From positions 21,302-85,301 of the forward strand of contig PHAR01000011.1 in the NCBI GenBank assembly GCA_002840405.1: a stretch of 64,000 nucleotides of DNA, given 5' to 3'. The position numbers were made by a program, and so were the translations under genes. This DNA comes from Deltaproteobacteria bacterium HGW-Deltaproteobacteria-8 (GTDB taxonomy: Bacteria > Desulfobacterota > Desulfovibrionia > Desulfovibrionales > Desulfovibrionaceae). The notes beneath the pieces were generated by a model, which worked only from the letters and a program-made list of their open reading frames with translations, had not been told where the DNA came from and ran no database searches. How positions within the stretch are numbered: the stretch's first letter is position 1; every line of letters begins with the position of its first letter. Positions 25,915 to 35,192 of the stretch are shown here, one piece after another.

Positions 25915-26070
25915 CTAGAGCCTTGGCCCGGAGTCCCTGCGCGCGTTTACAACCCCGACGGCAGTCAGCGCGTAGACGATGATGGCCGTGGTCAGGCTGA
26001 AGTAGATGGTCAGGGCTGCCAGCAGGAGTGCGGACGGCAGGATGTCCCGCCAGGTGACGTAGCTCCACAT
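25915..26070 (-). CDS. Possible small membrane protein
   Basis: A 51-residue reading from an ATG at 26070 has one strong hydrophobic helix (LPSALLLAALTIYFSLTTAIIVYALTAVGVV in two parts) and a short basic end. The ribosome site is weak (AGAGAAAA) and a longer start at 26121 is equally possible. It is convergent with the tautomerase gene. Single-helix proteins of this size are common, but coding evidence is limited to the clean hydrophobic profile. Confidence 0.4.
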   Translation of the reverse strand: MWSYVTWRDILPSALLLAALTIYFSLTTAIIVYALTAVGVVNARRDSGPRL

Positions 26071-26240
26071 GGATTTTCTCTGGCAGGAGCAAGGCCCTGC
26101 CGTCAAGGGGGAAACCTCCATGTGTTGTTCTTGGAGTAAATCTAGCGGGGCTTTGCCTGCCCGCGGCCTGCCCACTGGCCGCTCACTTCCTGAGTTGATT
26201 GATTCCTCAGGACCTGTCCACCAACCCCATGCTCCCACAC

Positions 26241-26332
26241 AAGCCAAAAGGGCTGTTTCAGGTTCCTCCTGAAACAGCCCTTTTGGCGCAATGTGGGGGT
26301 CCGGGGGGCTTCAAGCCCCCCGGCCGCCGGAG
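26241..26332 (-). repeat. Hairpin repeat family 1, copy F1
   Basis: A perfect 20-bp stem (GCCAAAAGGGCTGTTTCAGG and its complement, 26243-26287) has a 5-base loop. The adjoining palindrome is CCGGGGGGCTTC/GAAGCCCCCCGG-like (26301-26323), followed by the CCGCCGGAGG module. It ends 15 bases before the stop of the leftward nfnB gene and so lies at that gene's 3' end, where it can act as a terminator. Confidence 0.8.
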
Positions 26333-26347
26333 GCTCTTCTCTTTCTC

Positions 26348-27823
26348 TTACGCTTCGTCTCCCAGCAACCTGCGCGCGATCTCTTTCGCCGCGCGGCGTC
26401 CCGCGCCCATGGCGCTGATGACGGTGGCCGCGCCGGTGACGATGTCGCCGCCGGCGAAGACCCCGTGGATGCTGGTCTCGCCTGTTTCGGGGTCGGCCTC
26501 GATGTAGCCGCGCTTGTTGAGCTTGAGTCCCGGCGTGGCTTCGAGCAGGATGGGGTTGGGCCGGGTGCCCACGGCGATGATGGCGAGGCCCACTTCGAGC
26601 TCGTCTGTGGCGCCCTCGATGGGCAGGGGGCGGCAGCGGCCCGAGGCGTCGGGTTCGCCCAGGCACATCTTCTGGAGGCGGATGCTCTTCAGCCGCTTGT
26701 TCTCGTCACCAACGAACTCCAGCGGGCCGCACAGGCACATGAGCTGCACACCCTCTTCGATGGCGTGCTCCAGCTCCTCGAGGCGGGCGGGCATCTCGTC
26801 CTTGGTGCGGCGGTAGACGATGTAGACGTTCTTGGCGCCCAGGCGCAGCGCAGTGCGCGCGGCGTCCATGGCCACGTTGCCGCCGCCGATGACGGCCACG
26901 TTGTCGGCCTTGAAGATGGGCGTGTCGTGGTTGGGGAAGTCATAGGCCCGGCCCAGGTTCACGCGGGTCAGGTACTCGTTGGCGGAGAACACGCCGATGT
27001 TGTTCTCGCCCGGCACGTTCATGAACTGGGGCAGGCCCGCGCCCACGCCCAGGAACACGGCCTTGTAGCCCTGGTCGAGGAGTTCCTGGACCAGGATGGC
27101 CTTGCCGCCGACCCAGTTGGTCTTGAACTCGGCGCCCAGCGCCTTCATGGCGTCGATCTCGCGGCGCACGATGGCCTTGGGCAGGCGGAACTCGGGGATG
27201 CCGTAAACCAGCACCCCGCCGACCTCGTGCAGGGCCTCGAACACGGTGACCTTGATGCCGAGCGCTGCCAGGTATCCGGCCACGGTCAGGCTGGAAGGCC
27301 CGCCGCCGATGCAGGCGACCTTGAGCTCCGGGCGCTCCATGCGGCAGGCGGCCTCGCCGGTGATCTGCAGGCAGGCCGAGTCGCCCGCGGCCAGCTTGGC
27401 GGCAAAGGTGTCGGCCACGTAGCGTTCCAGGCGTCCGATGCAGACCGGCCCGCCGGTCTTGTCCGGGTTCTTGCCCAGGATGCACTCGCCCTCGCACTGG
27501 GTCTCCTGGGGGCAGACGCGGCCGCAGACGGCGGGCAGGGAGTTGTAGTCGCGCAGGACCTTGTACGCGCCGGGCAGGTCGCCTTTCTGGAGCTGGCCGA
27601 TGAATCCCTTGATGTCGATCTCCACGGGGCAGCCCTTGCGGCACATGGGCTTCTTGCATTGGATGCAGCGGGCGGCCTCGGCCTTGGCCTCGGCGTCGGT
27701 GTAGCCCAGGGCCACCTCCAGATAGTTCTGGATGCGCACCATGGGCGGCTGGGTGGGCATTTCGGTGCGCGGGACCCGCTTCGCGGGCTTTTTGGGCGTC
27801 GTGTCAGTAGGTTTGGCGCTCAT
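26348..27823 (-). CDS. nfnB: NfnB-like subunit: NADPH-binding flavoprotein of an electron-bifurcating transhydrogenase (glutamate synthase small-subunit family)
   Basis: This protein is 491 residues from the ATG at 27823, with GGAGGG upstream. An N-terminal Cys-rich domain (CIQCKKPMCRKGCP, then CGRVCPQETQCEGEC) binds two [4Fe-4S] clusters. Two nucleotide-binding folds follow: VACIGGGPSSLTVAGYLA for FAD and VAVIGGGNVAMDAARTALRLG for NADPH, ending GVFAGGDIVTGAATVI. The same family includes GltA/GltD and sulfide dehydrogenase. The FNR-like subunit encoded immediately upstream makes an NfnAB (NADH-dependent ferredoxin:NADP reductase) pair most likely. A SudAB or GltA name is the alternative. Confidence 0.85.
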   Translation of the reverse strand: MSAKPTDTTPKKPAKRVPRTEMPTQPPMVRIQNYLEVALGYTDAEAKAEAARCIQCKKPMCRKGCPVEIDIKGFIGQLQKGDLPGAYKVLRDYNSLPAVCGRVCPQETQCEGECILGKNPDKTGGPVCIGRLERYVADTFAAKLAAGDSACLQITGEAACRMERPELKVACIGGGPSSLTVAGYLAALGIKVTVFEALHEVGGVLVYGIPEFRLPKAIVRREIDAMKALGAEFKTNWVGGKAILVQELLDQGYKAVFLGVGAGLPQFMNVPGENNIGVFSANEYLTRVNLGRAYDFPNHDTPIFKADNVAVIGGGNVAMDAARTALRLGAKNVYIVYRRTKDEMPARLEELEHAIEEGVQLMCLCGPLEFVGDENKRLKSIRLQKMCLGEPDASGRCRPLPIEGATDELEVGLAIIAVGTRPNPILLEATPGLKLNKRGYIEADPETGETSIHGVFAGGDIVTGAATVISAMGAGRRAAKEIARRLLGDEA

Positions 27824-27824
27824 G

Positions 27825-28676
27825 TTACTTGCCCTCCCCACACTGGCATTTGTGCTGAAACAGCTTCATGGATTCCTGCTCCTCGGGCCGGAACTGGCCC
27901 AGGCGCTGCCTGAGCTCGCCGAAGTCGACCTGGTGGCCGTCGAACTCGGGCCCGTCCACGCAGGCGAATTTCGTCTCCCCGCCCACCGTGCAGCGGCAGG
28001 CGCCGCACATGCCGATGCCGTCGACCATGATGGAGTTCAGGCTGACGGTGGTCTTGACGCCAAAGGGCTTGGTGACCTTGGCCACGGCCTCCATCATGGG
28101 CACGGGGCCGATGGCCACGACCTCGCTGACGTCCTTGTCCTCTTCCAGGCGCTTTTTCAGCACCTCGGTGACAAAGCCCTTGTGGCCGAAGCTGCCATCG
28201 TCCGTGGCCACCAGGACCTCGGGGCAGAAGTTGCCGAGCTCGTTGCAGAAGAGCAGCAGGTCCTTGTTGCGCGCGCCGATGACCGCGACAACGTGGTTGC
28301 CTGCGGCGGCGTGGCCCTTGGCGATGTGGTGCATGGCCGCGACGCCGGTGCCGCCGCCCACGCAGATCACCGTGCCCTGCTTGTCGATGTGCGTGGGCTT
28401 GCCGAGCGGCCCGCAGAAGTCGGGAATGCTCATGCCCTCTTCAAAGGTGTTCAGCTCTGCGGTGCTCTTGCCCACCACCAGGAACACGATGGTCACGGTT
28501 CCGGCCTCGGCGTCGCAGTCGGCGATGGTGAGCGGGATGCGCTCGCCCTTTTCGCTGGTGCGCAGGATGATGAAGTTGCCTGGCTTGGCCTTGCTGGCCA
28601 CGTGCGGGGCGTCGATGACCAGGAGCGTGGTCTGCCCTGGTATGAGAATTTTTTTCTGTAAAATTCTATAACTCAT
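27825..28676 (-). CDS. nfnA: NfnA-like subunit: FAD/NAD-binding [2Fe-2S] protein
   Basis: This protein is 283 residues from the ATG at 28676 (GAGG nine bases upstream). An FNR-type flavin domain (PGNFIILRTSEKGERIPLTI) is followed by the NAD-binding VICVGGGTGVAAMHHIA and a C-terminal cluster GMCGACRCTVGGETKFACVDGP (in parts) that holds a [2Fe-2S] centre. In the NfnAB complex this subunit takes electrons from NADH. The next gene starts one base after its stop, implying coupled translation in a 1:1 complex. The same fold occurs in dihydroorotate dehydrogenase electron-transfer subunits, but gene order argues for NfnA. Confidence 0.85.
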   Translation of the reverse strand: MSYRILQKKILIPGQTTLLVIDAPHVASKAKPGNFIILRTSEKGERIPLTIADCDAEAGTVTIVFLVVGKSTAELNTFEEGMSIPDFCGPLGKPTHIDKQGTVICVGGGTGVAAMHHIAKGHAAAGNHVVAVIGARNKDLLLFCNELGNFCPEVLVATDDGSFGHKGFVTEVLKKRLEEDKDVSEVVAIGPVPMMEAVAKVTKPFGVKTTVSLNSIMVDGIGMCGACRCTVGGETKFACVDGPEFDGHQVDFGELRQRLGQFRPEEQESMKLFQHKCQCGEGK

Positions 28677-29030
28677 GGGTGCGGACCTCATCCTGGGTTG
28701 GTGGTTGCCCCTCCGGGGTCTGGGGGTTCCAAGGCTGTAGCGCGTCACCCCAACGATTGCAAGGCGTACGGATTTCTGGGCGCTGAGGCTGGCCAGGGCC
28801 TTGCCAAACTGACGCGGGGTGGTTACAGGTCTTTCATGGCGCGCCTGCCTTGGCTCCCGTAGGGAGCGGCCCGCGCCTGCCTTCCACGGACGGAAGACGC
28901 TTGAAGCCCTGCGGACCCCTCTGGACAGGGGGGAGCCGGCCGAGAAGATCGGCGGCGCACCACGGGCGGAACTCGCGGCTTCCGGTCTTTTTTTTGCGGA
29001 CCGAAGCCCCGGGCAAACCCGGAGTCGGCC
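28677..29030. other. 354-base divergent gap, no gene seen
   Basis: The gap between leftward nfnA and the rightward unknown gene at 29031 holds no convincing frame. It contains a T8 run (28988-28995) flanked by CTTCCGGTC and GACCGAAG, and several short GC palindromes, but no promoter I can defend. Confidence 0.4.
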
Positions 29031-29663
29031 ATGTCCGAGCCCATCCGTTCAGCGTCCGTCTCGCCCTTCGCCGCAAGGCCGCAGCTGCATTCGCGCCGCG
29101 TCTCCCTGCGCGTCGGAGCCTTTGGCCTGACCTACTCCACCGACCGCGTGCTCTGGAACGCCGCCCCGGCCTCGCCGACGTCTGACCCGCAGCCTGTCGA
29201 CCCCGCCCCGCCCATTGAGTCCGAGCGCCCGGAATACCCGGCCGCCACCGACACCTCGCCCCAGGACCTTGAAGCCGCACGCAGGCAGAGCTTGTGGGCT
29301 GCGGTCCAGGAGCAGGCCGCCAGGCAGCAGACCCTTGAGGGCCAGGTCACAGGTCGGCAAGCCCTGGGGCAGCCTGCCGATGGGCAGGCCGCAGGTGCGG
29401 AGCAGGGGGTCGGCGCGGAGTTGGGGGGCAGCCAGGCGGTCAGCCAGGTCGTCGGTCTGGCCACGGGCTCCGGCCCGGTGGCCGAAACCCAGGCCAAGCC
29501 TGATTCGGCTCAAAGCGAGAAGACCCAGAACGACGCGGCCCTGACGAACGAGCCCAGCGGCGGGCAGACCCTGGCCCAGGCCATGCGCCGCGCAATCCAG
29601 GCCTACCAGTCCTGCCAGTCCTGCTTCGCCAGCACGGAGTCCATGCTCCAGGCCGTGGCCTGA
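29031..29663 (+). CDS. Gln/Ala-rich protein of unknown function
   Basis: This 210-residue reading starts at an ATG with GGAG nine bases upstream. There is no signal peptide. Residues 1-40 are Ser/Arg-rich with a possible strand region, 45-75 Pro-rich, and 75-180 Gln/Ala/Gly-rich low complexity with QxAxGQ-like repeats. It ends in a short amphipathic helix with two Cys (YQSCQSCF). No domain was recognised. Base composition matches its neighbours. It could be an intrinsically disordered cytosolic protein. Convergence on the short gene at 29674 leaves only 10 bases between them. Confidence 0.55.
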   Translation: MSEPIRSASVSPFAARPQLHSRRVSLRVGAFGLTYSTDRVLWNAAPASPTSDPQPVDPAPPIESERPEYPAATDTSPQDLEAARRQSLWAAVQEQAARQQTLEGQVTGRQALGQPADGQAAGAEQGVGAELGGSQAVSQVVGLATGSGPVAETQAKPDSAQSEKTQNDAALTNEPSGGQTLAQAMRRAIQAYQSCQSCFASTESMLQAVA

Positions 29664-29673
29664 GCCTGCGCGT

Positions 29674-29892
29674 CTAGCAGGAGTGGAAATCCTTGTTGAT
29701 GTAGAGCATGAGGTCGAAGAGGTTGTGCGCGATCTCGTCGGTCAGGTTTGGCGTGTCGACCAGGCCCTTGGCCTCGGAGTTGGCCGTGCGGGTGATGATC
29801 TTGGAGAAGAGCAGGCCCACCAGCTGGTCGTCCCCCTGGGTCCAGGGGGTCTTGCCGGAGGGAAATTTCTTGTCGAATCCGTAGTAGTACAT
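29674..29892 (-). CDS. Small conserved-looking hypothetical protein
   Basis: This 72-residue protein has a strong ribosome site (GGAGGGAGC just before the ATG at 29892). The sequence begins MYYYGFDKKFPSGKTPWTQG and contains hydrophobic helices (DQLVGLLFSKIITRT, AHNLFDLMLYINKDF) with balanced charge, which looks like a folded cytosolic protein. No family is recognised. It is divergent from the response-regulator gene at 30051. Confidence 0.6.
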   Translation of the reverse strand: MYYYGFDKKFPSGKTPWTQGDDQLVGLLFSKIITRTANSEAKGLVDTPNLTDEIAHNLFDLMLYINKDFHSC

Positions 29893-30050
29893 GCTCCCTC
29901 CGCATCAGGTGTCTCGGGCGAATCGGCTTCGCGTCCAGGCGGTCCTTGCTCCGGCTGCGAGGCGCTGTTATCCTCCACCCTTGCCAGGGATATCGGCCAT
30001 GCCGGGCCAGGACTTTACACCCGGCGGAAATGTCCAGACAGGGGGAGCAG

Positions 30051-30758
30051 ATGACCCAGAAGAGCATCCTCGTGGTGGAGGACAACCTGGAGACCAGGGA
30101 GCTTCTGACCTACAATCTCAAGAACGCGGGCTACGCCGTGCGCGAGGCCGGGGACGCGGTCAAGGCCCTGGAGCTGGCCGCCCGGGCCCGGCCCGACCTG
30201 GTGCTGCTGGATGTGATGCTGCCTGGCGGCATGGACGGCTTGGAGGTCTGCCGCAGGCTCAAGCAGGACGAGCGCACGCGCGGCGTGCCGGTGATCATGC
30301 TCACCGCCCTGGGCGACGAGGTGGACCGCATCGTGGGCCTGGAGTTGGGGGCCGAGGACTACGTGCCCAAGCCCTTCAGCCCGCGCGAGCTGCTCCTGCG
30401 CATCAAGGCCGTGCTGCGCCGCTCCGGCAGCGCCGCCGAGGAGTCCAGCGCCGGGTTCAGCGAGGGCGGCCTGAACATAGACTTTGAGGCCCACAGCGTG
30501 ACCATCGACGGGGCGGACATCGGGCTGACCAGCACGGAGCACAAGATTCTGCGCGAGCTGGTGCGCGCCAAGGGCCGGGTGCTCCAGCGCGACCGGCTGC
30601 TGGACACGGTCTGGGACACGGACTTCGACGGCACCTCGCGCACCGTGGACACGCACATGCGCCGCCTGCGCGGCAAGCTCGGCGCCTACGCCGACTGGAT
30701 CGAGACCGTGCGTGGGGTGGGCTACCGCTTCAAGCCTCTGGCTCAGGCCAAGGAATAA
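30051..30758 (+). CDS. Response regulator, OmpR/PhoB family
   Basis: This protein is 235 residues from the ATG at 30051 (GGGGGAG upstream). The receiver domain has the acidic pair in LVVEDN (E10, D11), phospho-acceptor Asp54 in LLDVMLPGG, Thr85 and Lys107 in YVPKPFS. The C-terminal winged helix (about 130-230) has GLTSTEHKILRELVRAKGRVL and the recognition-helix pattern SRTVDTHMRRLRGKLG. It is a phosphorylation-controlled transcription factor. No histidine kinase lies next to it, so its partner is encoded elsewhere. The PhoB-like wing fits a phosphate or envelope signal, but that is a guess. Confidence 0.9.
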   Translation: MTQKSILVVEDNLETRELLTYNLKNAGYAVREAGDAVKALELAARARPDLVLLDVMLPGGMDGLEVCRRLKQDERTRGVPVIMLTALGDEVDRIVGLELGAEDYVPKPFSPRELLLRIKAVLRRSGSAAEESSAGFSEGGLNIDFEAHSVTIDGADIGLTSTEHKILRELVRAKGRVLQRDRLLDTVWDTDFDGTSRTVDTHMRRLRGKLGAYADWIETVRGVGYRFKPLAQAKE

Positions 30759-30800
30759 CTTGGTATCGGTAGGCTATCGACAGCGTAAAGACATTCTATT

Positions 30801-32006
30801 TCAGTCAATTGTGCCGATACCGGCAAGCGTCTTTTGACCGCCGGCCAGGGACTCGAAGTGCGCTGCCCAGCGCTCCACAGCCTGCTCCAGGCCGTAACGG
30901 GCCAGCACATGCTCCCGGCCCTGCCGGCCCATCTCCGCACGCGCCGCCGGGCTCAGCCGCAAAAGCTCACGCAGCGCCTGCGACAGATACCCCGCCCGGT
31001 CCGCTTCCGTGGCCTCCGGACCGGACAAGGCCGGCGGAGCCACCAGTCCGCCAGGGCCACACATGGCCCGCGCATCGCCCGCGTCCAGGCAGGCGCACGG
31101 CACCGCGCAGGACAGCGCCTCCAGCACCGCATTGGGAAAACCCTCGCCCAGAGACGGCAAGGCCAGAACATCCAGCGCCGCGTACACCTGCGCCATGTCC
31201 TCGCGCCGACCCAGCCGCACCGCAGAGCCCGCCAGCCCATGCTGGGCGATGAGCGCGTCCAGCTCCGCTGCGCCCGGCTCAGTGCCTTCCCCGCAGAACA
31301 GAAATCTCGCGTCCGGGCGCGTGCGCGACAGCTCTGCCGCGGCCCGGCAGAACACCGCGTGGCCCTTCATGGGGTCCACACGCGCCACCAGCCCGATGAG
31401 CGGCGTGCTTTGGGACAAACCCCATTCCCGGCGCAAGCGCGCGCGGGCCTCAACGTCGGGCCGGAAACGCCCGCCGTCCACCCCGTTTTCCAGCACAACC
31501 AGCCGCCTGGGCCGGTAGCCCAGCGCCAGATGATGGTCCGCCCCGGCCTGGGAATTGGCTGTCACCGCCTCGGGCCAGCCGGACAAGGCCACGCACGCGC
31601 TCAGGGTCATCCGCGTGCCCAGGCCATAGCGCGCCAGATCCATGTACGCGCAGCGCAAGCCCCAGCTCACCGCCGCGCCGCAGCCGGACCAGCGCGCCGC
31701 CAGAAGCCCCAGCAGATCAGCATGGTACAGCCAGGTCTGCACAACCTGCGGGCGCTGCGCACGCATCAGCCGCGCCAGGCGCACCAACCCGCGCGGGTCC
31801 GGCACGCCACGGCCCATGCCCAGGCTCGTCACAGGCACGCCCAGGGAACGGATCGCCCCGGACAGCTCGCCGCCGTCCAGCAGACTCACCACGTGAGAAT
31901 CGAAACGCTCCGCTGGCAGCCGCGACAACAACCGCAACAGCCACGTCTCCGCGCCACCCAGGTTCAACCCGGTGATTACATGCATAACCTTCAACCGCTC
32001 ATTCAT
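30801..32006 (-). CDS. Glycosyltransferase, GT4 family
   Basis: This 401-residue protein begins MNERLKVMHVITGLNLGGAE, the usual GT-B N-terminus with the GGAE acceptor loop. The C-terminal domain has PLIGLVARVDPMKGH and the E-x7-E motif in LGEGFPNAVLEALSC (about residues 290-300), which binds the nucleotide-sugar. It retains the anomeric configuration and transfers a sugar to a lipid-linked or LPS acceptor at the inner membrane's cytoplasmic face. It is divergent from the nine-gene glycan operon at 32478 and probably serves the same polymer. Confidence 0.85.
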   Translation of the reverse strand: MNERLKVMHVITGLNLGGAETWLLRLLSRLPAERFDSHVVSLLDGGELSGAIRSLGVPVTSLGMGRGVPDPRGLVRLARLMRAQRPQVVQTWLYHADLLGLLAARWSGCGAAVSWGLRCAYMDLARYGLGTRMTLSACVALSGWPEAVTANSQAGADHHLALGYRPRRLVVLENGVDGGRFRPDVEARARLRREWGLSQSTPLIGLVARVDPMKGHAVFCRAAAELSRTRPDARFLFCGEGTEPGAAELDALIAQHGLAGSAVRLGRREDMAQVYAALDVLALPSLGEGFPNAVLEALSCAVPCACLDAGDARAMCGPGGLVAPPALSGPEATEADRAGYLSQALRELLRLSPAARAEMGRQGREHVLARYGLEQAVERWAAHFESLAGGQKTLAGIGTID

Positions 32007-32477
32007 GGGCCGACACCTACCGCATCAAGCCGCCATTGTCATGCGCCAGGGGCGCTGCCCCTGGACCCCGCGACAAAGGCTGATTAGCACACCCACATTC
32101 AAGCCTGGGCAACATGACGCAGCGGCAGACATCCGCATCGCCCAGAGCAGCGCTAACCGGGATGCCACACCCTCGAATTGAGCGGCCCTAAGGAACCCGG
32201 CAGGCCAGTGCATTCCCCGGCCTTGGCGTCCCTGGCCAGGCCGCCCTTGCGGTCTACCCGAATACAGACTATTGTCCGCCCGTTTCAACGCCCAAGGCAA
32301 CCACATTTCCGCGAGGTCCACCCAGCAGTTGGTCCGATAACCGAACGTAGACGCGGTAGCGTGTTTCGAGGTGTTTTATACGACTGTCCATGGGCGGAAG
32401 GTCGGCATTTTACCTTGCCCCGCCAGGCACCGGTTCCATAGAGCGGACAGAAGAGATACCTCTGCGAGGAGTGCGCA
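32007..32477. other. 471-base control region of the glycan locus, no gene seen
   Basis: No convincing frame is present. The near-start palindrome CCAGGGGCGCTGCCCCTGG (32046-32064) with ACCCCGC matches the outer module of the composite repeat at 59155. The middle is more AT-rich than its surroundings, and an ops-like element lies at 32353. Confidence 0.5.
32353..32363 (+). promoter_or_regulatory. ops-like element upstream of the glycan operon
   Basis: GCGGTAGCGTG matches 11 of the 12 bases of the enterobacterial ops site (GGCGGTAGCGTG) that recruits the RfaH antiterminator to long polysaccharide operons. It is 115 bases upstream of the first gene and is followed by GTTTTATACG. The match is direct; function in this organism is inferred from position. 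Confidence 0.45.
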
Positions 32478-35087
32478 TTGAACACATTGCCTGAACCTAC
32501 ATCGTGCATGTCGCGCGCGCAGGATTGGCTGCGCAGCCCGGCGGGCCTGTTCTGCTGCCTGAGCCTGCTCCTCTGCGTGGACCAACTCCTGGGGCCCTAT
32601 GCCCTGGTGCGCTTCCACGACTGGTTCGATATCGTCGTCTTCAGCGAGCGCAACCTGGCGCGGGACATCCTCCAGCATGGCCTCACGAGCTGGATGCCCA
32701 GCATCGGCGGCATGCCATCCTTCGTGGCCCACAAACCGCCCTACGACCTTGTCCCCATGCTCATGGCCGTGCTGCCGCCCTGGCTGGTGAACTCACTCAT
32801 GTCCTTCCTGGTGTTCTGGGCGACGGGCGCGGGCATGGAGCGCCTGCTGCGCGAGTACTTCGGCCTGCACCGGCGCGTGGCCTTTCTGGGTGGCATCCTT
32901 TTTGTCGTCTCCTGCAACGGTCTCAATATCATGCTCTTCGTCAGCTTTCTGCCGCTCTTTTTCCTCTGCTTTCTGGACCTCTACCGGAGCCTCGGCTTGT
33001 GGCGCCGCGCGCGCGCAGTTCTCCTGCTCCTGCTTATGACGGTTTTTTCCTTGCCGGTCATCTCCCTCATGCCTTACTCTATTCTGCATTTTTTGCTGGT
33101 GCTGGTTTTTCATCCCCGGCGCGGCAAGCTGACCATGCTCGGGGCCACGGTCCTGCTGTGGACCCTGTATGCGCTCTACTACCTGCCCGTGTTCTGGGGA
33201 CTGTGGGATTACCTGCCGGATATCAACCGGGTCTACAGCATTCCCCCCACCTCCTGGTCGCTCAAGAGCCTGCGCAGGATTCTTGACCTGCTTCGGTCCG
33301 TGAACTCCTTCACGCCCATAATGGCCCTGGCCATCTGCTGCCTTCCACAGATGCTTCGCGACACACGGGTGCGCTGGGCCGGGGCGGTGCTGCTCTTCTA
33401 TTTCGCGGTGACCGTCACCAGCATGATGCCGGAGTGGCTGACGCTGATCCACGGCACGTTCCTTGAAAAGATTGACTTCTACCATTTCCTAACGCCGTTG
33501 CCCTTCCTCTTTGTGTTCTTCATTGCCTTGGCCCTGGACGCCATGGTGCGGGCTGGGCAACGGCCCTCGGCGTTGTGGCTGGGCCTAGCCCTGGCCCTGA
33601 CCCTGCCCTGGTTGGCCCTGGACTATGCCCTGCGGGCCCTCTTTTTCTTGTTGGTGGGGCTTGCGGCCTTCTGGCCGCCCCAGGCGCAACCGTCGTCGCT
33701 GTTGCCCGCGTTCCTGGGCCGCCGCCCGGGCCTGCTGCGAGGACTGGCCGCCGCCTCGGTGGCCGGCGTGTTCATGATCAGTAGCGCCATCACCTTCATG
33801 GATTTTAGCCATGTCATCTACGCCAGGGCCTTTGAGAGCGTACCGGAGCTGCAGGCCCTGGCCCGCGAAACCCGTGCCCCCTTCCGCGTCGGCAGCCTGG
33901 ACCTGGCCCCGTGCGTGGCCCTGAGCAACGGGCTGGAGACCGTGGTCGAGCGCAAGATCCTCTTCAATAGGCACTACAAGCAGTATGTGCTGGCCGCCAG
34001 CGGGCCACAATTCGTCAACGCCACGGCCACGCGCAGGGACTCGGCCTTCTACTCGCCAACGGAGCTGTACCTGCGCTTCCCGCAGGACTCCTTCACCACA
34101 CGCCGCGACGCGGTCTTCAACCGCGGCCTGCCCCTCTCTGCGGGCATGCTGCACCTGCCCATGCTCCAGGCCATCAACATGCAGTACATCCTCTCTCCCA
34201 AGCCCGTCGCCGGGCTGGAGAGCCAGGCCGATTCGGTGCGCCTCGTGCGCGGCGGCGGCGTGCCGCCCGGGCTGCCCGCCTGGCTGAGGGACACGGCCCT
34301 GACGCGCAGCCTGGAACTGCCGGTATACATCTACCACCTGCGGGAGACCTTTGAGCGGGCCTACGTGGTCGGGACCCCGGTGGTGCTGGAGAGTTCGGCG
34401 GACGTGGACCGCGAGCTGCGGAAGCAGAGCGTGGACGACTTGCGGCGCAAGGCCTTCTTCACGCGCGACGACGTGCGCGGCCGACTGCCGGAAGCCCCAC
34501 TGGCCCAGGCCAAAGGCGCGCCCACGGGCTTGGTGACGCGCATCGCTCCCGGCCCCGACGCCTTCACCATCGAGGGGACAACGAACGGCCCGGCCCTGGT
34601 GGTGGTGACCAACAACTGGGACAAGAACTGGCGCGCCCTTTTGAACGGCTCTGAGGCGCCGGTCCTGCGCTGCAACCTGGCCTTCCAGGCCGTGGCTGTG
34701 CCTGGGGCCGGGCCGTTCCGTCTGGAGCTGGAGTACCACAACCCACGGGTCTGGTGGCTGCACTTGGCCTCGGGCGCGGCGGTCCTGGGGCTCCTCGCCC
34801 TGGCCTTCTGGTTCCCCTGCCCACGGGTGGAATTGCCAGGCGGCGGCTCGTTCCTGGGCATTCCGCCGCACCCGCGCGGCGGCTCGCGCCCGGTGCTTCT
34901 GGGTGGCCTGGGCATGACCGGCCTGTGGTCCGTGATCTTCCTGCTCACCCGCGCCCTGCGCGAGCCCGCAGCCAGCCCGCGCCCAGTGCTCTACATCTTA
35001 GCGTACACCGCGCTCATCGGGGTGCTCTTAACCTTCTGGTGGCTTCGCGCCGAAGACCTGTGTCAGAACCAGGACCACGACAAGTGA
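32478..35087 (+). CDS. Large polytopic membrane protein, YfhO-like
   Basis: This protein is 869 residues from a TTG at 32478, chosen because GAGGAG lies seven bases upstream while the ATG at 32508 has no site. About a dozen hydrophobic helices fill residues 15-440, followed by a long extracytoplasmic domain and two C-terminal helices. The segment VVTNNWDKNWRALLNGSE with NLAFQAVAVPGAGPFRLELEY is the YfhO-type C-terminal domain. YfhO proteins are GT-C-fold glycosyltransferase-like enzymes that decorate envelope polymers with lipid-linked sugars. It is the first gene of the glycan operon. Confidence 0.75.
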   Translation: MNTLPEPTSCMSRAQDWLRSPAGLFCCLSLLLCVDQLLGPYALVRFHDWFDIVVFSERNLARDILQHGLTSWMPSIGGMPSFVAHKPPYDLVPMLMAVLPPWLVNSLMSFLVFWATGAGMERLLREYFGLHRRVAFLGGILFVVSCNGLNIMLFVSFLPLFFLCFLDLYRSLGLWRRARAVLLLLLMTVFSLPVISLMPYSILHFLLVLVFHPRRGKLTMLGATVLLWTLYALYYLPVFWGLWDYLPDINRVYSIPPTSWSLKSLRRILDLLRSVNSFTPIMALAICCLPQMLRDTRVRWAGAVLLFYFAVTVTSMMPEWLTLIHGTFLEKIDFYHFLTPLPFLFVFFIALALDAMVRAGQRPSALWLGLALALTLPWLALDYALRALFFLLVGLAAFWPPQAQPSSLLPAFLGRRPGLLRGLAAASVAGVFMISSAITFMDFSHVIYARAFESVPELQALARETRAPFRVGSLDLAPCVALSNGLETVVERKILFNRHYKQYVLAASGPQFVNATATRRDSAFYSPTELYLRFPQDSFTTRRDAVFNRGLPLSAGMLHLPMLQAINMQYILSPKPVAGLESQADSVRLVRGGGVPPGLPAWLRDTALTRSLELPVYIYHLRETFERAYVVGTPVVLESSADVDRELRKQSVDDLRRKAFFTRDDVRGRLPEAPLAQAKGAPTGLVTRIAPGPDAFTIEGTTNGPALVVVTNNWDKNWRALLNGSEAPVLRCNLAFQAVAVPGAGPFRLELEYHNPRVWWLHLASGAAVLGLLALAFWFPCPRVELPGGGSFLGIPPHPRGGSRPVLLGGLGMTGLWSVIFLLTRALREPAASPRPVLYILAYTALIGVLLTFWWLRAEDLCQNQDHDK

Positions 35088-35192
35088 AGACCTGGAAGGG
35101 ACCCGGTAGCGCCTTGACGCCCTGGATGCGGTCCCCTATGAAAACTGGCGTTCCGCTTGACAATAACAGCGACCATCCCGCGAGCAGGACCC

